Of a stretch of DNA of 35,255 nucleotides, positions 25,106 to 33,394 are shown piece by piece; the stretch's first letter is position 1, and each line of letters starts with the position of its first letter. This DNA comes from an uncultured Ruminococcus sp. GTDB lineage: Bacteria > Bacillota > Clostridia > Oscillospirales > Ruminococcaceae. The stretch spans positions 1 to 35,255 of the forward strand of contig CAMZZN010000025.1 of NCBI GenBank assembly GCA_947345935.1. The letters are read 5' to 3'. A program made the translations under genes and the position numbers. The notes beneath the pieces are model-generated. The model did no database searches and was not told the origin of the DNA. It saw nothing but the letters and a program-made list of their open reading frames with translations.

Positions 25106-25936
25106 TTATTCTGTACAGAATGCTGAATACAGATCGCTTTTTCTGAAACCTGTATCTTTTGCTACAGCCTTACAGGCGTCAACAGGACGCTCACCCATGT
25201 CAACAAGACAGCGTACCTGTTCAAGAGCCTGCCCGATCGTCACGTTTTCTCCGGAACTTTTTGTTCCACCGCTGACAACAAGAACAAATTCTCCCTTTGG
25301 TTCGTGTTCAGAATAGTACGCCTGAGCCTGCTCAATAGTCATACGAAGAGTTTCCTCGTGAATCTTTGTCAGCTCACGGCAGACGGCAATAGGGCGATCT
25401 GCACCGAATATCTGCCGGAAATCTGCCAGAGTGCCTTTCAGTTTATGGGGAGCTTCATAAAACACCATAACGGACGTCTCGTTTTTCAGAGCGTCCAGCC
25501 TTTCGGTGCGTTCCTTTTTGGGCACGGGGAGGAATCCCTCAAAAGTAAACCGGCGCACCGGAAATCCTGACAAAGCGACCGCCGAGACAACGGCGCTTGA
25601 TCCCGGAACTACCCGTACTTCTATACCGTTTTCCGCACACATCTGCACAAGAACTGATCCCGGATCGGAAATGCACGGCATTCCGGCGTCGGTAACTATA
25701 CCGCAGTTTTCACCGCCGATGATCCTGTCTATTATCCGCTGCGCATCCGACCGTGAACTATGCTCATGAAAACTTACAAGATGATTTTTTATGTCATATC
25801 GGTTAAGCAGTTTCAGTGTGACTCTCGTATCTTCGGCACAGATGAAATCCACTGATTTCAGCGTTTCAAGCTGTCTTAGGGTTATATCCCCCAGGTTTCC
25901 GATAGGAGTTCCTATTATATAAAAAATTCCGCTCAT
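25106..25936 (-). CDS. rsmI: 16S rRNA (cytidine1402-2'-O)-methyltransferase
   Basis: A SAM-dependent tetrapyrrole-methylase-fold enzyme that 2'-O-methylates C1402 in the decoding centre of 16S rRNA. The 276-aa protein shows GTPIGNLGDITLRQLE (9-24), CAEDTR, GIVTDAGMPCISDPG, VPGSSAVVSAVALSGFP and GEFVLVVSG. Its ATG overlaps the stop of the upstream methyltransferase gene by 4 bp. It is the last gene of the six-gene operon; no clear terminator follows. Confidence 0.95.
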   Translation of the reverse strand: MSGIFYIIGTPIGNLGDITLRQLETLKSVDFICAEDTRVTLKLLNRYDIKNHLVSFHEHSSRSDAQRIIDRIIGGENCGIVTDAGMPCISDPGSVLVQMCAENGIEVRVVPGSSAVVSAVALSGFPVRRFTFEGFLPVPKKERTERLDALKNETSVMVFYEAPHKLKGTLADFRQIFGADRPIAVCRELTKIHEETLRMTIEQAQAYYSEHEPKGEFVLVVSGGTKSSGENVTIGQALEQVRCLVDMGERPVDACKAVAKDTGFRKSDLYSAFCTE

Positions 25937-26655
25937 AAATTTTCCTTTCCCACAGAGTAAATTTTTTTCAGTTCATCTGAAAATCCTTCTCCGCTGCGGA
26001 TATAAAGCTGTTTTTCAACTTTCATGAATGGCTTTGAACCTTTTTTCCCCTCTATAAGAAACAGCCACGGAGCTTCATCAGGAGTTTTTGAGACAAATTT
26101 CAGACGTTTGGGTTCGATATTATGATTTTTCATAGCAAAAATAACATCGGACAGCCTTTCCGGTCTGTTGCAGAGACAAAGTCTGCCTCCGAATTTGAGA
26201 AGTCTTTCAGCGGCACAGCATATATCGTCGATAGTGCACATTATCTCGTGCCTGGCTATCCTCTGTGCGTCTGACGCACTTTCAAAACCGGCGTTCGCAG
26301 CCTTGTACGGAGGATTGCAGGTCACAAGATCAAATCTGCCAAGCGGCGCATCCGACCAGAGCTGTCTAAGATCAGAACATATCGGCACGATGCCGGAAGT
26401 CTCACTCCTCTCCAGTCCGAGACGAAGCTGTTCGATAGCTCCCTCCTGGATATCCACTGCATATGTCACTCTCGGAGGCAGCTTTTTCTGCATTATAAGA
26501 GGGATTATCCCACATCCAGTTCCCAGATCGCATACCATATCTTTCTGACGATAGCCGGAAAAATCAGTAAGCAGAAAAGCGTCAGTCCCGAACCGGTGAT
26601 CGGAACTGGCACAAACTGTTATTTTATCTGTGAGCGTTTCAAATTTATATTCCAT
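25933..26655 (-). CDS. tRNA1(Val) (adenine37-N6)-methyltransferase-like protein
   Basis: A class I SAM methyltransferase of the TrmN6/YfiC family (240 aa). DLGTGCGIIPL (43-53) is the SAM loop, AVDIQ (66-70) ends in the ribose-binding acid, and VTCNPPYKAAN (111-121) is the NPPY motif of adenine N6 methylation. Family members methylate A37 of tRNA-Val; the exact target here is inferred. It starts 3 nt after the mnmA stop and overlaps rsmI by 4 bp. Confidence 0.88.
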   Translation of the reverse strand: MEYKFETLTDKITVCASSDHRFGTDAFLLTDFSGYRQKDMVCDLGTGCGIIPLIMQKKLPPRVTYAVDIQEGAIEQLRLGLERSETSGIVPICSDLRQLWSDAPLGRFDLVTCNPPYKAANAGFESASDAQRIARHEIMCTIDDICCAAERLLKFGGRLCLCNRPERLSDVIFAMKNHNIEPKRLKFVSKTPDEAPWLFLIEGKKGSKPFMKVEKQLYIRSGEGFSDELKKIYSVGKENL

Positions 26656-26658
26656 ACT

Positions 26659-27735
26659 TTATTTTATAGTTCCTCCGCCGACAACGATATCGCCGTCATA
26701 GAAAACAACAGCCTGACCGCTTGTAACGGCTCTCTGCGGCTGTTCAAATTCAACAAGATACTCTCCGTTTCCAAGTGACGACAGGAGCGCTGCCTGTTCA
26801 GTCTGGCTGTAACGTGTTTTCGCCGTTATCCTGATAGGCGACGTAAGTTCGGGCAGCGAAATAAGGTTCACATCCGACGCAATGAGCGAACTTGTATACA
26901 GATCTTTTTCATCGCCAAGGATAACGGTATTTGTTTCAATATTCTTCCGCACAACGTAAAGCGGTCTGCCGGCGGCGATTCCAAGCCCCTTGCGCTGACC
27001 TATGGTATAATTTATTATTCCCTTGTGTTCGCCGAGAACATTTCCGTCTATATCCTCAAAATTTCCGCATATTGGTTCTTTTCCCGTAAATTTTCTTATA
27101 AAACCGGAATAATCACCGTCAGGAACAAAGCATATATCCTGACTGTCAGGCTTGTTTGAATTCACAAGTCCGGCACTTTCTGCAATAGCTCTTACTTCAT
27201 TCTTTTCCAGGTTTCCCAACGGAAAAATAACATGGGAAAGCTGCTCCTGAGTCAGAGAATACAGAACATAAGTCTGATCCTTGCTTCTGTCGGCAGGACG
27301 CTTAAGCAGATAACGCTGCCTATCGTAATCGTATTCACAGACAGCATAATGTCCGGTGGCTATATAATCGTATCCAAGTTCCATTGCACGGCGAAGCATT
27401 TTATCAAACTTCACGTGCCTATTGCATTCTATACAAGGATTAGGAGTGCGTCCGCACAGATAGCTTTCGGCAAAATGTTCCATGACTCTTTCACGAAAAC
27501 AGTCCTTAAAATTAAAGGTGAGATGCTCAAATCCAAGACGTCTTGCTACGCTTCTGGCATCAAGCACGTCCGACAGTGCACAGCAGGTCTTTCCGGAATC
27601 TTCCGGTTCTTCAATATCCTCGCTGCCGAACATTTTCAGAGTAACGCCCATAACATCGTATCCCTGTTCTCTGAGAAGCAGCGCTGCAACGGAGCTGTCA
27701 ACTCCGCCGCTCATTCCAACCATTACTTTTTTCAA
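26659..27735 (-). CDS. mnmA: tRNA-uridine 2-sulfurtransferase MnmA
   Basis: Makes the 2-thio group of s2U34 in tRNA-Lys, -Glu and -Gln. The 358-aa protein has the PP-loop GMSGGVDSS (7-15), the first catalytic Cys in NPCIECN (C104) and the second in DSQDICFVPDGDY (C202), followed by YTIGQRKGLGIA and a C-terminal beta barrel. The additional Cys pair at 51-52 is not part of the known mechanism. It overlaps the HAD gene by 4 bp. Confidence 0.96.
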   Translation of the reverse strand: MKKVMVGMSGGVDSSVAALLLREQGYDVMGVTLKMFGSEDIEEPEDSGKTCCALSDVLDARSVARRLGFEHLTFNFKDCFRERVMEHFAESYLCGRTPNPCIECNRHVKFDKMLRRAMELGYDYIATGHYAVCEYDYDRQRYLLKRPADRSKDQTYVLYSLTQEQLSHVIFPLGNLEKNEVRAIAESAGLVNSNKPDSQDICFVPDGDYSGFIRKFTGKEPICGNFEDIDGNVLGEHKGIINYTIGQRKGLGIAAGRPLYVVRKNIETNTVILGDEKDLYTSSLIASDVNLISLPELTSPIRITAKTRYSQTEQAALLSSLGNGEYLVEFEQPQRAVTSGQAVVFYDGDIVVGGGTIK

Positions 27736-28394
27736 ATTATTTCGTTCCTTATTATACTTTCTATTTCTTTGAGAGAATCGACGTAATGATCCGCCGTCTC
27801 TGCTATCTTTTCGCTTTCAGCCGCCGAGGCCTCGTCGTATACCCCGACCGTTACAAAGCCGGCTCCGGACGCCGTTTCTATGCAGTGCAGAGAATCTTCG
27901 GCAACCAGTATCTCTTCCGGACGAGCTTCAAGTATCTTTGCTGCCCCAAGAAAAATATCCGGGAAAACTTTTCCCATAGGATACTCCCTGTCTGTCAGGA
28001 GAAATTTCATCCTGCGATATATGCCGCAGCGGTGCATAACGGCTTCGGCAAGCTTTTTATATGTAGCCGTCGCCACTCCGTAGGGGATATTCCGGCTGTC
28101 AAGAAAATCAAGAAGCTCTGCGGCATATGGCTTAAGCGGGATATTTTTCTCATACTCTATCCGCACAAGCTCCTCAATGCGCTTTACGACGTATTCTCTG
28201 GTGAATGACAGACTGAACCTGTCGATGAAATACTGCGAGGCTTCTTCCAGCGACATTTTTTTCACTTTGTCAGATATATCTGCCGGAGGATCGGATACGC
28301 CGTTTTCACGGAGAAATTTTATATCTGTTCTGCTCCATATCTTCATAGAATCAATGAGCGTTCCGTCAAGATCGAACACAACGCCCTTAATCAT
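27732..28394 (-). CDS. HAD-superfamily hydrolase, beta-phosphoglucomutase/phosphatase type
   Basis: A 220-aa HAD subfamily I protein. Motif I is VVFDLDGTLIDS (6-17; both catalytic Asp), motif II VATATYK, the Lys is in the region before PDIFLGAAK, and motif III VAEDSLHCIETASGAG. The helical cap (about 18-85) fits sugar-phosphate phosphatases or mutases; the substrate cannot be told. It overlaps both neighbours (8 and 4 bp), so it is fully embedded in the RNA-modification operon. Confidence 0.88.
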   Translation of the reverse strand: MIKGVVFDLDGTLIDSMKIWSRTDIKFLRENGVSDPPADISDKVKKMSLEEASQYFIDRFSLSFTREYVVKRIEELVRIEYEKNIPLKPYAAELLDFLDSRNIPYGVATATYKKLAEAVMHRCGIYRRMKFLLTDREYPMGKVFPDIFLGAAKILEARPEEILVAEDSLHCIETASGAGFVTVGVYDEASAAESEKIAETADHYVDSLKEIESIIRNEII

Positions 28395-29316
28395 AGATAT
28401 TCACCGTAATTTCAGTTTCCGAAAGCTGACTCTTCCTGCTCCAGACCTCATTGTTCTCTATATCCGGATCATGCACAAAACTGCCCTCCGTTCTGGCGTC
28501 TCCGCAGATCACTACAGCCTGTTTATACATAATATCGTATATGGTCTCAAAACGAGTTATTTCATATGTCGTATTTCCAACCAGAGGATCGGCGGTATAT
28601 ACTACGCCTGCATTTAAATCGTAACCGTATATCGCAACACAGTGCTGATAATCGTTGAATACCATATCCTCGCCGTTTCCTGCCGTCCATTTATAATTGG
28701 GATACGTTTCCCTCTGTCCCATGGTCGTCCAGACAATGACAGGTCTATCATAGCACAACTGGTAGAAAAGATCATACAGATCAGTTCCTGTCAGATCAAC
28801 AGCATAGCACGGAGAATCAACCGATTCAAAGTATTCATATGCCGTTTTTACGATAACAGGAGCATAGCACCCGAAACCGTTATTCGACTTCGGGTCGCCT
28901 ATATACGCATAGTACATATTAACTGCGCCCTCGTAGTCCACCGGCATGAAGTTATCGCAAAGCTCCACCTTATCAATATCGAAACCAAGAAAATTCAATA
29001 CCTCTGCAAGAGCCGTGACTTCGCAGCCCGTTGGCAGTTCCGGTTCCTGCATGATCGTTTCAAAACCCTCTATGACGTAAGAATCCGGCAAAGTATAATT
29101 TTCAGGGATACTTATATCCACCGAAAAAGGCTCTGTAGTCGGCTGAACATTTTCTGTAAGGACAGGGATAACTGTTGCCGGCACTGTTACATTTTCTGTT
29201 GTATCGGATGCCGCATCGTCAACCGGATAGTCCCTTACTTTTACCGTAGATCCACAGGAACAAAGCGAGGCAATCAAAAGCAGAACCGAAGAAATATATG
29301 GGATTTTTTTAAGCAT
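28387..29316 (-). CDS. C39-like cysteine peptidase lipoprotein
   Basis: A 309-aa secreted lipoprotein with a lipid-attachment site LCSC (Cys 21), a Thr/Val/Pro-rich spacer (about 30-75) and a papain-fold domain of the peptidase C39_2 type. Catalytic residues visible are Cys98 in LPTGCEVTALAEVL, His225 in DYQHCVAIYGYD and Asp243 in YTADP. Relatives process peptides or bind bacteriocin leaders, but free-standing lipoproteins like this are not well characterised. It lies 7 nt behind tmcAL, its ribosome site falling in the end of that gene, inside an otherwise cytoplasmic operon. Confidence 0.85.
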   Translation of the reverse strand: MLKKIPYISSVLLLIASLCSCGSTVKVRDYPVDDAASDTTENVTVPATVIPVLTENVQPTTEPFSVDISIPENYTLPDSYVIEGFETIMQEPELPTGCEVTALAEVLNFLGFDIDKVELCDNFMPVDYEGAVNMYYAYIGDPKSNNGFGCYAPVIVKTAYEYFESVDSPCYAVDLTGTDLYDLFYQLCYDRPVIVWTTMGQRETYPNYKWTAGNGEDMVFNDYQHCVAIYGYDLNAGVVYTADPLVGNTTYEITRFETIYDIMYKQAVVICGDARTEGSFVHDPDIENNEVWSRKSQLSETEITVNIYD

Positions 29317-29323
29317 TGATATT

Positions 29324-30526
29324 TTACTCCATATCTATCATAATTTTGGCACGATAGTCCCGCTGAGCAGAAGTGACCGTCTCTAATGCAAGACCGTATA
29401 CATCCGACGCCCTTATCTCCAGCTCTGCAAATCTCTCGGCGCTTTCATTGATCTGCGAAAGTTTTGCAATAGATGTTGAATACGGGATCTTAGTGAAATA
29501 TTTTGCACGTGAGAGTATCTCGGTTCCACGCTCGTTGAATGCAAGTATTCTGCCGTACGCCGGAAAATTTTTCATATCGTTCCTGGTGATCCCGATAAGA
29601 AGCGACAGCATGATGCGCCGTATGCGTGACATTGTATATCTCTTTGTTTTTACGGTAAATAGCAGTTCTTCGAGCGAACCTGCCATTCTTGCTCCGTATA
29701 TCCTGTTTTCGAGTCCCTGACCTACGTCGCTGATATGAGCTATCTCCTCTGCGGAAGTGCTTCTTAATTTATAAAGCAGCACTCTTTCAAGACGTTCCAG
29801 AGAAGCTGTCGCACCGTTCCTGACAGCGTTGGCTATCGCATCCGTCCAAAGCGGCGTGGTGTATTCGCTTATCTCTGACACGTCCTTTCCGACAGCCAGA
29901 CGTTCACGCATAAAAGACGAACTGGCAAATCCGTTTTCGGGTGTAAGACCGTTATGAGAGCCGTATACTCTTTTTAACGTAAACGGAACTATAGGTGAAG
30001 TGAATTTTCCGAGCGCACGAAGATATTCAATGGCAAGCATATTGTTGGGCGAAGAAATTATCTCCGCACTTTCCGGATCTATACCTCTTATGACCGAACT
30101 CAGCGCTCTCGGGTAAGTATATCCTTTTTCCATTATCTGCCGTATCTCGCTGTCGTGAACTACTGCCGTCACTTCTATCGTTTCCATAGCCCGCTGTAAT
30201 TTTTCCGCATCTCCGCATTCGCTGCCGAAAGATATTTCGTCAACAACGCCGAGGCAGTCAAGAAGATAAACGGCTCCCTCAGCAAATTTTTCCGCCGACG
30301 ACAAACAATACTGAACGGGCAGTTCGATTACAAGATCGGCTCCGGAACGTACTGCGAGACGGGCACGGTCAAGCTTGTCCATATAAGCCACATCGCCTCT
30401 CTGGACAAAGTTTCCGCTCATTACAGCGACTATATGAGTAGCGCCGTTCTTCCTCGTCGCTCTGATATGCCGGAGATGTCCGTTATGAAATGGATTATAC
30501 TCACAGATTATACCGCTGATTTTCAT
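29324..30526 (-). CDS. tmcAL: tRNA(Met) cytidine acetate ligase
   Basis: Activates acetate with ATP and acetylates C34 of elongator tRNA-Met (ac4C). The start at 30526 gives MKISGIICEYNPFHNGHL, with GAGG 7 nt upstream; the frame stays open nine codons further up but without a ribosome site. The 400-aa product has the nucleotidyltransferase signature NPFHNGH (about 11-17), VMSGNFVQRG, LVIELPVQYCLSSAEKFAEG and FGSEC, then the helical RNA-binding half. It is the first gene of the six-gene minus-strand operon and divergent from ackA. Confidence 0.94.
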   Translation of the reverse strand: MKISGIICEYNPFHNGHLRHIRATRKNGATHIVAVMSGNFVQRGDVAYMDKLDRARLAVRSGADLVIELPVQYCLSSAEKFAEGAVYLLDCLGVVDEISFGSECGDAEKLQRAMETIEVTAVVHDSEIRQIMEKGYTYPRALSSVIRGIDPESAEIISSPNNMLAIEYLRALGKFTSPIVPFTLKRVYGSHNGLTPENGFASSSFMRERLAVGKDVSEISEYTTPLWTDAIANAVRNGATASLERLERVLLYKLRSTSAEEIAHISDVGQGLENRIYGARMAGSLEELLFTVKTKRYTMSRIRRIMLSLLIGITRNDMKNFPAYGRILAFNERGTEILSRAKYFTKIPYSTSIAKLSQINESAERFAELEIRASDVYGLALETVTSAQRDYRAKIMIDME

Positions 30527-30652
30527 TTTACTACCTCTTCTCATAAAATTCAATATTTTTTAGATACTTTTTACCTCTTTCACATAATATTTGCAAAAAC
30601 AAGCTCCGTTTTGTTGATTTTTTGCTGTTTTCACAAAATTTACAAAAAAGAC

Positions 30653-30680
30653 TTGCATTTCCCGGAAAATGGTATATAAT
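30653..30680 (+). promoter_or_regulatory. Promoter of ackA
   Basis: TTGCAT (30653-30658), 16-nt spacer, TATAAT (30675-30680). The roughly 70-nt leader contains a foldable GACGGCG...GCGCTGTC segment (30693-30731) before the AAAGGA site. Confidence 0.7.
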
Positions 30681-30759
30681 AGTATATGCAAAGACGGCGG
30701 CATCAGGTAAATCCTGTGCGGCGCTGTCTGAAATTAATTCGGAAAGGAATTTGCATATC

Positions 30760-31959
30760 ATGATTATTTTAGTTGTTAATGCAGGAAGCTCTTCACTCAA
30801 ATACCAGCTCATCAACATGGACGATGAAAGCGTTATTGCAAAGGGTAACTGCGACAGAATCGGAATCGACGGTCACATCGCTCATAAGACGTACGATGGC
30901 AGAGAACTCAGCGCAGACTGTTCGTTCCCCACACATACCGAGGCTTTTATGAAACTCGTTGAAACTCTTACAACGGGCGACGCAAAGGTTATCGACAGTA
31001 TGGACGAAATTTCCGCTGTAGGTCACAGAATCGTACAGGGCGCTGATATTTTTGATAAATCCGTTCTTGTTACTGACGAAATCATTGATAAGATCGACGA
31101 ACTCCGTGAACTTGCTCCCGTTCACAACCATGCTCATGCGCTTGCTCTCAGAGCCTGCAAGAGCGTCATTCCCGAGGGAGTTCCCCAGGTCGTTGTTTTC
31201 GATACGGCATTCCACCAGACGATGCCCCCTAAGGCTTATATGTTCGGTCTCCCCTACGAAGATTACGAAGAACTTCACGTAAGAAAATACGGATTCCACG
31301 GAACATCTCACCGCTTTGTGTCCGCCGCTCTGGCTGAAGCTATGGGCAAGGATCTCAAGGATCTGAAGATAGTTTCATGCCATCTCGGCAACGGTTCTTC
31401 AATTACCGCTGTAGACGGTGGAAAATCTGTTGATACATCCATGGGCTTTACTCCCCTTGACGGCGTTGTTATGGGAACACGCTCCGGTGCTGTAGATCCG
31501 TCCGCCGTTACTTTCGTGGCAGACAAGCACCATTTTACTCCCGCACAGATGAGCGATTACATGAACAAAAAGTCCGGATTTCTCGGCGTTTCAGGAATCG
31601 GCTCCGACAACCGTGACATCACTGACGCTGCCGCTCACGGAAACGAGAGAGCAAAGCTCGTATCGGAAATGCTTGTTTACGAGATCAAGAAATATATCGG
31701 ATCATACGCCGCTGCTATGAACGGTCTTGACGCCGTTATCTTTACAGGCGGTATCGGCGAGAATGCCTACGACGTAAGAGAGCAAGTTTGCGAGAATATG
31801 GAATTCTTCGGTATCAAGCTTGACAAGTCTGTAAACGACAATCTCAGAGGAAAACTTACAAAGATCTCCGCTGCTGATTCAAAAGTGGAAGTATGGGTCG
31901 TTCCTACAAACGAAGAGCTTCTCATTGCAAGAGACACGCTTGCACTTATTTCTCAGTAA
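30760..31959 (+). CDS. ackA: Acetate kinase
   Basis: Converts acetyl phosphate and ADP to acetate and ATP, the energy-yielding end of acetogenic sugar fermentation. The start at 30760 (MIILVVNAGSSSLKYQL) follows GGAAAGGA and fits the family N-terminus; the open frame further upstream overlaps the promoter. The 399-aa length is normal. Landmarks: NAGSSSLKY (7-15), FHGTSHR, SCHLGNGSSI, GFTPLDGVVMGTRSG and FTGGIGENA. No pta is next to it. A terminator follows at 31982. Confidence 0.97.
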   Translation: MIILVVNAGSSSLKYQLINMDDESVIAKGNCDRIGIDGHIAHKTYDGRELSADCSFPTHTEAFMKLVETLTTGDAKVIDSMDEISAVGHRIVQGADIFDKSVLVTDEIIDKIDELRELAPVHNHAHALALRACKSVIPEGVPQVVVFDTAFHQTMPPKAYMFGLPYEDYEELHVRKYGFHGTSHRFVSAALAEAMGKDLKDLKIVSCHLGNGSSITAVDGGKSVDTSMGFTPLDGVVMGTRSGAVDPSAVTFVADKHHFTPAQMSDYMNKKSGFLGVSGIGSDNRDITDAAAHGNERAKLVSEMLVYEIKKYIGSYAAAMNGLDAVIFTGGIGENAYDVREQVCENMEFFGIKLDKSVNDNLRGKLTKISAADSKVEVWVVPTNEELLIARDTLALISQ

Positions 31960-31981
31960 GAACTTATTCTGATTTCCTGAT

Positions 31982-32013
31982 AGATCCCTTCCGAAACCGG
32001 GAGGGATCTTTTT
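31982..32013 (+). terminator. Terminator of ackA
   Basis: AGATCCCTTCC pairs with GGGAGGGATCT (one G-T) around GAAACC, then TTTTT. Confidence 0.9.
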
Positions 32014-32077
32014 CTGTGTATTATCTGACTTTTACTGGAAATAATATAGAAAGTTTCTATATACAGGAGGAAATCGC

Positions 32078-32245
32078 TTGAAGAAGATAATAAAGCTGCT
32101 TGTCATTGCCGCAATACTCAGCTATACCGGTTTTTTCGGAGAAAAATACAGGATATCGCTGCCTCCGCCGACAGATTTTATAGATTGTGCCGGTGAAATA
32201 ACCGCTTCGATATCAAAACTCGGAAAAAAGTTTGGTTTCGGCTGA
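32078..32245 (+). CDS. Small exported or membrane-associated protein, 55 aa, TTG start
   Basis: CAGGAGGAAATCGC gives a strong ribosome site 7 nt before TTG, opening a 55-codon frame (MKKIIKLLVIAAILSYTGFF...). The Lys-rich start and a hydrophobic run (about 6-20) look like a signal or anchor sequence; the rest holds a PPPTDFIDCAGEI segment with one Cys. It ends 1 nt from the convergent dCMP deaminase stop. Coding status rests on the ribosome site and composition; the family is not recognised. Confidence 0.6.
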   Translation: MKKIIKLLVIAAILSYTGFFGEKYRISLPPPTDFIDCAGEITASISKLGKKFGFG

Positions 32246-32246
32246 C

Positions 32247-32729
32247 TCAAAGCGATATGACGACATTCTTTCCGCTCGGTTTATATGGCACAGTTTCAAC
32301 GCCGCATCGTTCAAACAGCATACAGGCAGCAGCAGTACTGTCTGAATCGGCATACTTGTTGCTGTAATAAACTACTTTTTTTATCCCAGACTGAATTATC
32401 GCCTTTGCACACTCGTTGCATGGAAAAAGAGTGACATAAACGGTACATCCGCAAAGATTTCCGATATTACTGTTGAGAATAGCATTAAGTTCTGCATGGC
32501 AGACGAACGGATACTTAGTATCAAGCGCTTTCTCTCCTTCTCTTTCCCACGGCATATCATCGTCAAGACATCCCGTAGGCATACCATTATATCCGACAGA
32601 TACGATCTTATTGTCACGATTGACGATACAGGCGCCCACCTGAGTTGAATTATCCTTGCTTCTCTCAGCCGAAAGCATGGCTATTCCCATAAAATATTCA
32701 TCCCAGCCTATGTAATCGCTTCTTTTCAT
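32247..32729 (-). CDS. dCMP deaminase (ComEB-like)
   Basis: A zinc-dependent cytidine-deaminase-fold enzyme that turns dCMP into dUMP for thymidylate synthesis. The 160-aa protein has the zinc motifs CHAELNAI (HAE) and [11 protein letters not shown] (PCxxC), [20 protein letters not shown] and a typical length. AGGAGG precedes ATG. In naturally competent Firmicutes relatives are called ComEB, but no other com gene is here. Confidence 0.93.
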   Translation of the reverse strand: MKRSDYIGWDEYFMGIAMLSAERSKDNSTQVGACIVNRDNKIVSVGYNGMPTGCLDDDMPWEREGEKALDTKYPFVCHAELNAILNSNIGNLCGCTVYVTLFPCNECAKAIIQSGIKKVVYYSNKYADSDSTAAACMLFERCGVETVPYKPSGKNVVISL

Positions 32730-32762
32730 AAATTATTTCCTCCTGTTACCAGTTTTTTTATA

Positions 32763-32792
32763 ATTATACCACACAAGTACGAAATATGTCAA
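32763..32792 (-). promoter_or_regulatory. Promoter of the dCMP deaminase gene
   Basis: Minus strand TTGACA (32787-32792), 18-nt spacer, TATAAT (32763-32768). Confidence 0.8.
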
Positions 32793-32835
32793 GCTTTGCG
32801 AAAATGTTCACAGAATCCTGAATTCAGCTTAGAGA

Positions 32836-33093
32836 CTATAAACATAAAACTCCGTCCTCAGTATGTATATTACTATCAATGAATGTGGTCATCCTCATAA
32901 TTTTTTCGAAATATATCTCGTATTCAATTACAGACAGCCCAGGTTTCTCAATCATCATATTCACATCAAATGCCATAGGATTCGTAAGAACCTGCGGCAT
33001 TTTTTCATGAAGAAATCTGATCGCCATTTCATTCAATTCTGAAAATATAACAGCAGGAATCTGAAGTTCCTGTTCGGAACTTTATGTATGCAT
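32836..33093 (-). pseudogene. Small gene of unknown function broken by TAA at codon 4
   Basis: ATG at 33093 has a strong GGGAGGATTAAGAA site, but codon 4 (33082-33084) is TAA. The same frame then stays open for 81 codons to TAG (32836), reading SSEQELQIPAVIFSELN and later YEIYFEKIMRMTTFID. A shorter version could start at TTG 33036 but has no ribosome site. CAA to TAA by one C-to-T change would explain the break. The family is not recognised. Confidence 0.55.
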
Positions 33094-33122
33094 TTCTTAA
33101 TCCTCCCTTTGTTGGCGGAATT

Positions 33123-33188
33123 ATAAAAAACATCTTTACACATTGTATCAAAAACTTGTTTGTTTCAAGTATTGATAGTGTAAAGATG
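33123..33188 (-). terminator. Long hairpin with T run, terminator on the minus strand
   Basis: CATCTTTACAC (33131-33141) pairs with GTGTAAAGATG (33178-33188), with further pairing inside (TATCAA/TTGATA, CTTG/CAAG). On the minus strand it is followed by TTTTTTAT. It ends the alpha-CTD-like unit just before the small broken gene. Confidence 0.7.
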
Positions 33189-33238
33189 CTACACGACATC
33201 GGTTCATCACCGAGAAGTATTATATTTTGTGAAATAAA

Positions 33239-33394
33239 TTACTTTGACGAATTATGATTTTTTATACGGTCAATAAATTCCTGCCATTGTTCATCATAAA
33301 TATTTTCTTCATCTGCTAACCTAAGAAACAACTCCACGTGAAAATCAACAGCATGAAAATCTATGGCTGCCAGATTTCAAAGTTTACAATTCAT
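33239..33394 (-). pseudogene. Small gene coupled to the alpha-CTD-like gene, broken by TGA at codon 6
   Basis: ATG at 33394 overlaps the upstream stop (ATGA) as in translational coupling. Codon 6 (33377-33379) is TGA, after which the frame stays open for 45 codons with coding-like composition: NLAAIDFHAVDFHVELFLRL then ADEENIYDEQWQEFIDRIK, ending at TAA 33239. CGA to TGA by one C-to-T change, or TGG to TGA, would explain it. The family is not recognised. Confidence 0.45.

Noticed and set aside
10663-33394. Stop-codon reassignment (TAA/TAG read as Gln)
   Set aside because: All housekeeping genes end cleanly at TAA, TAG or TGA at family-typical lengths, often followed by terminators, and no suppressor tRNA is in the window. 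Local nonsense mutations explain the data better.
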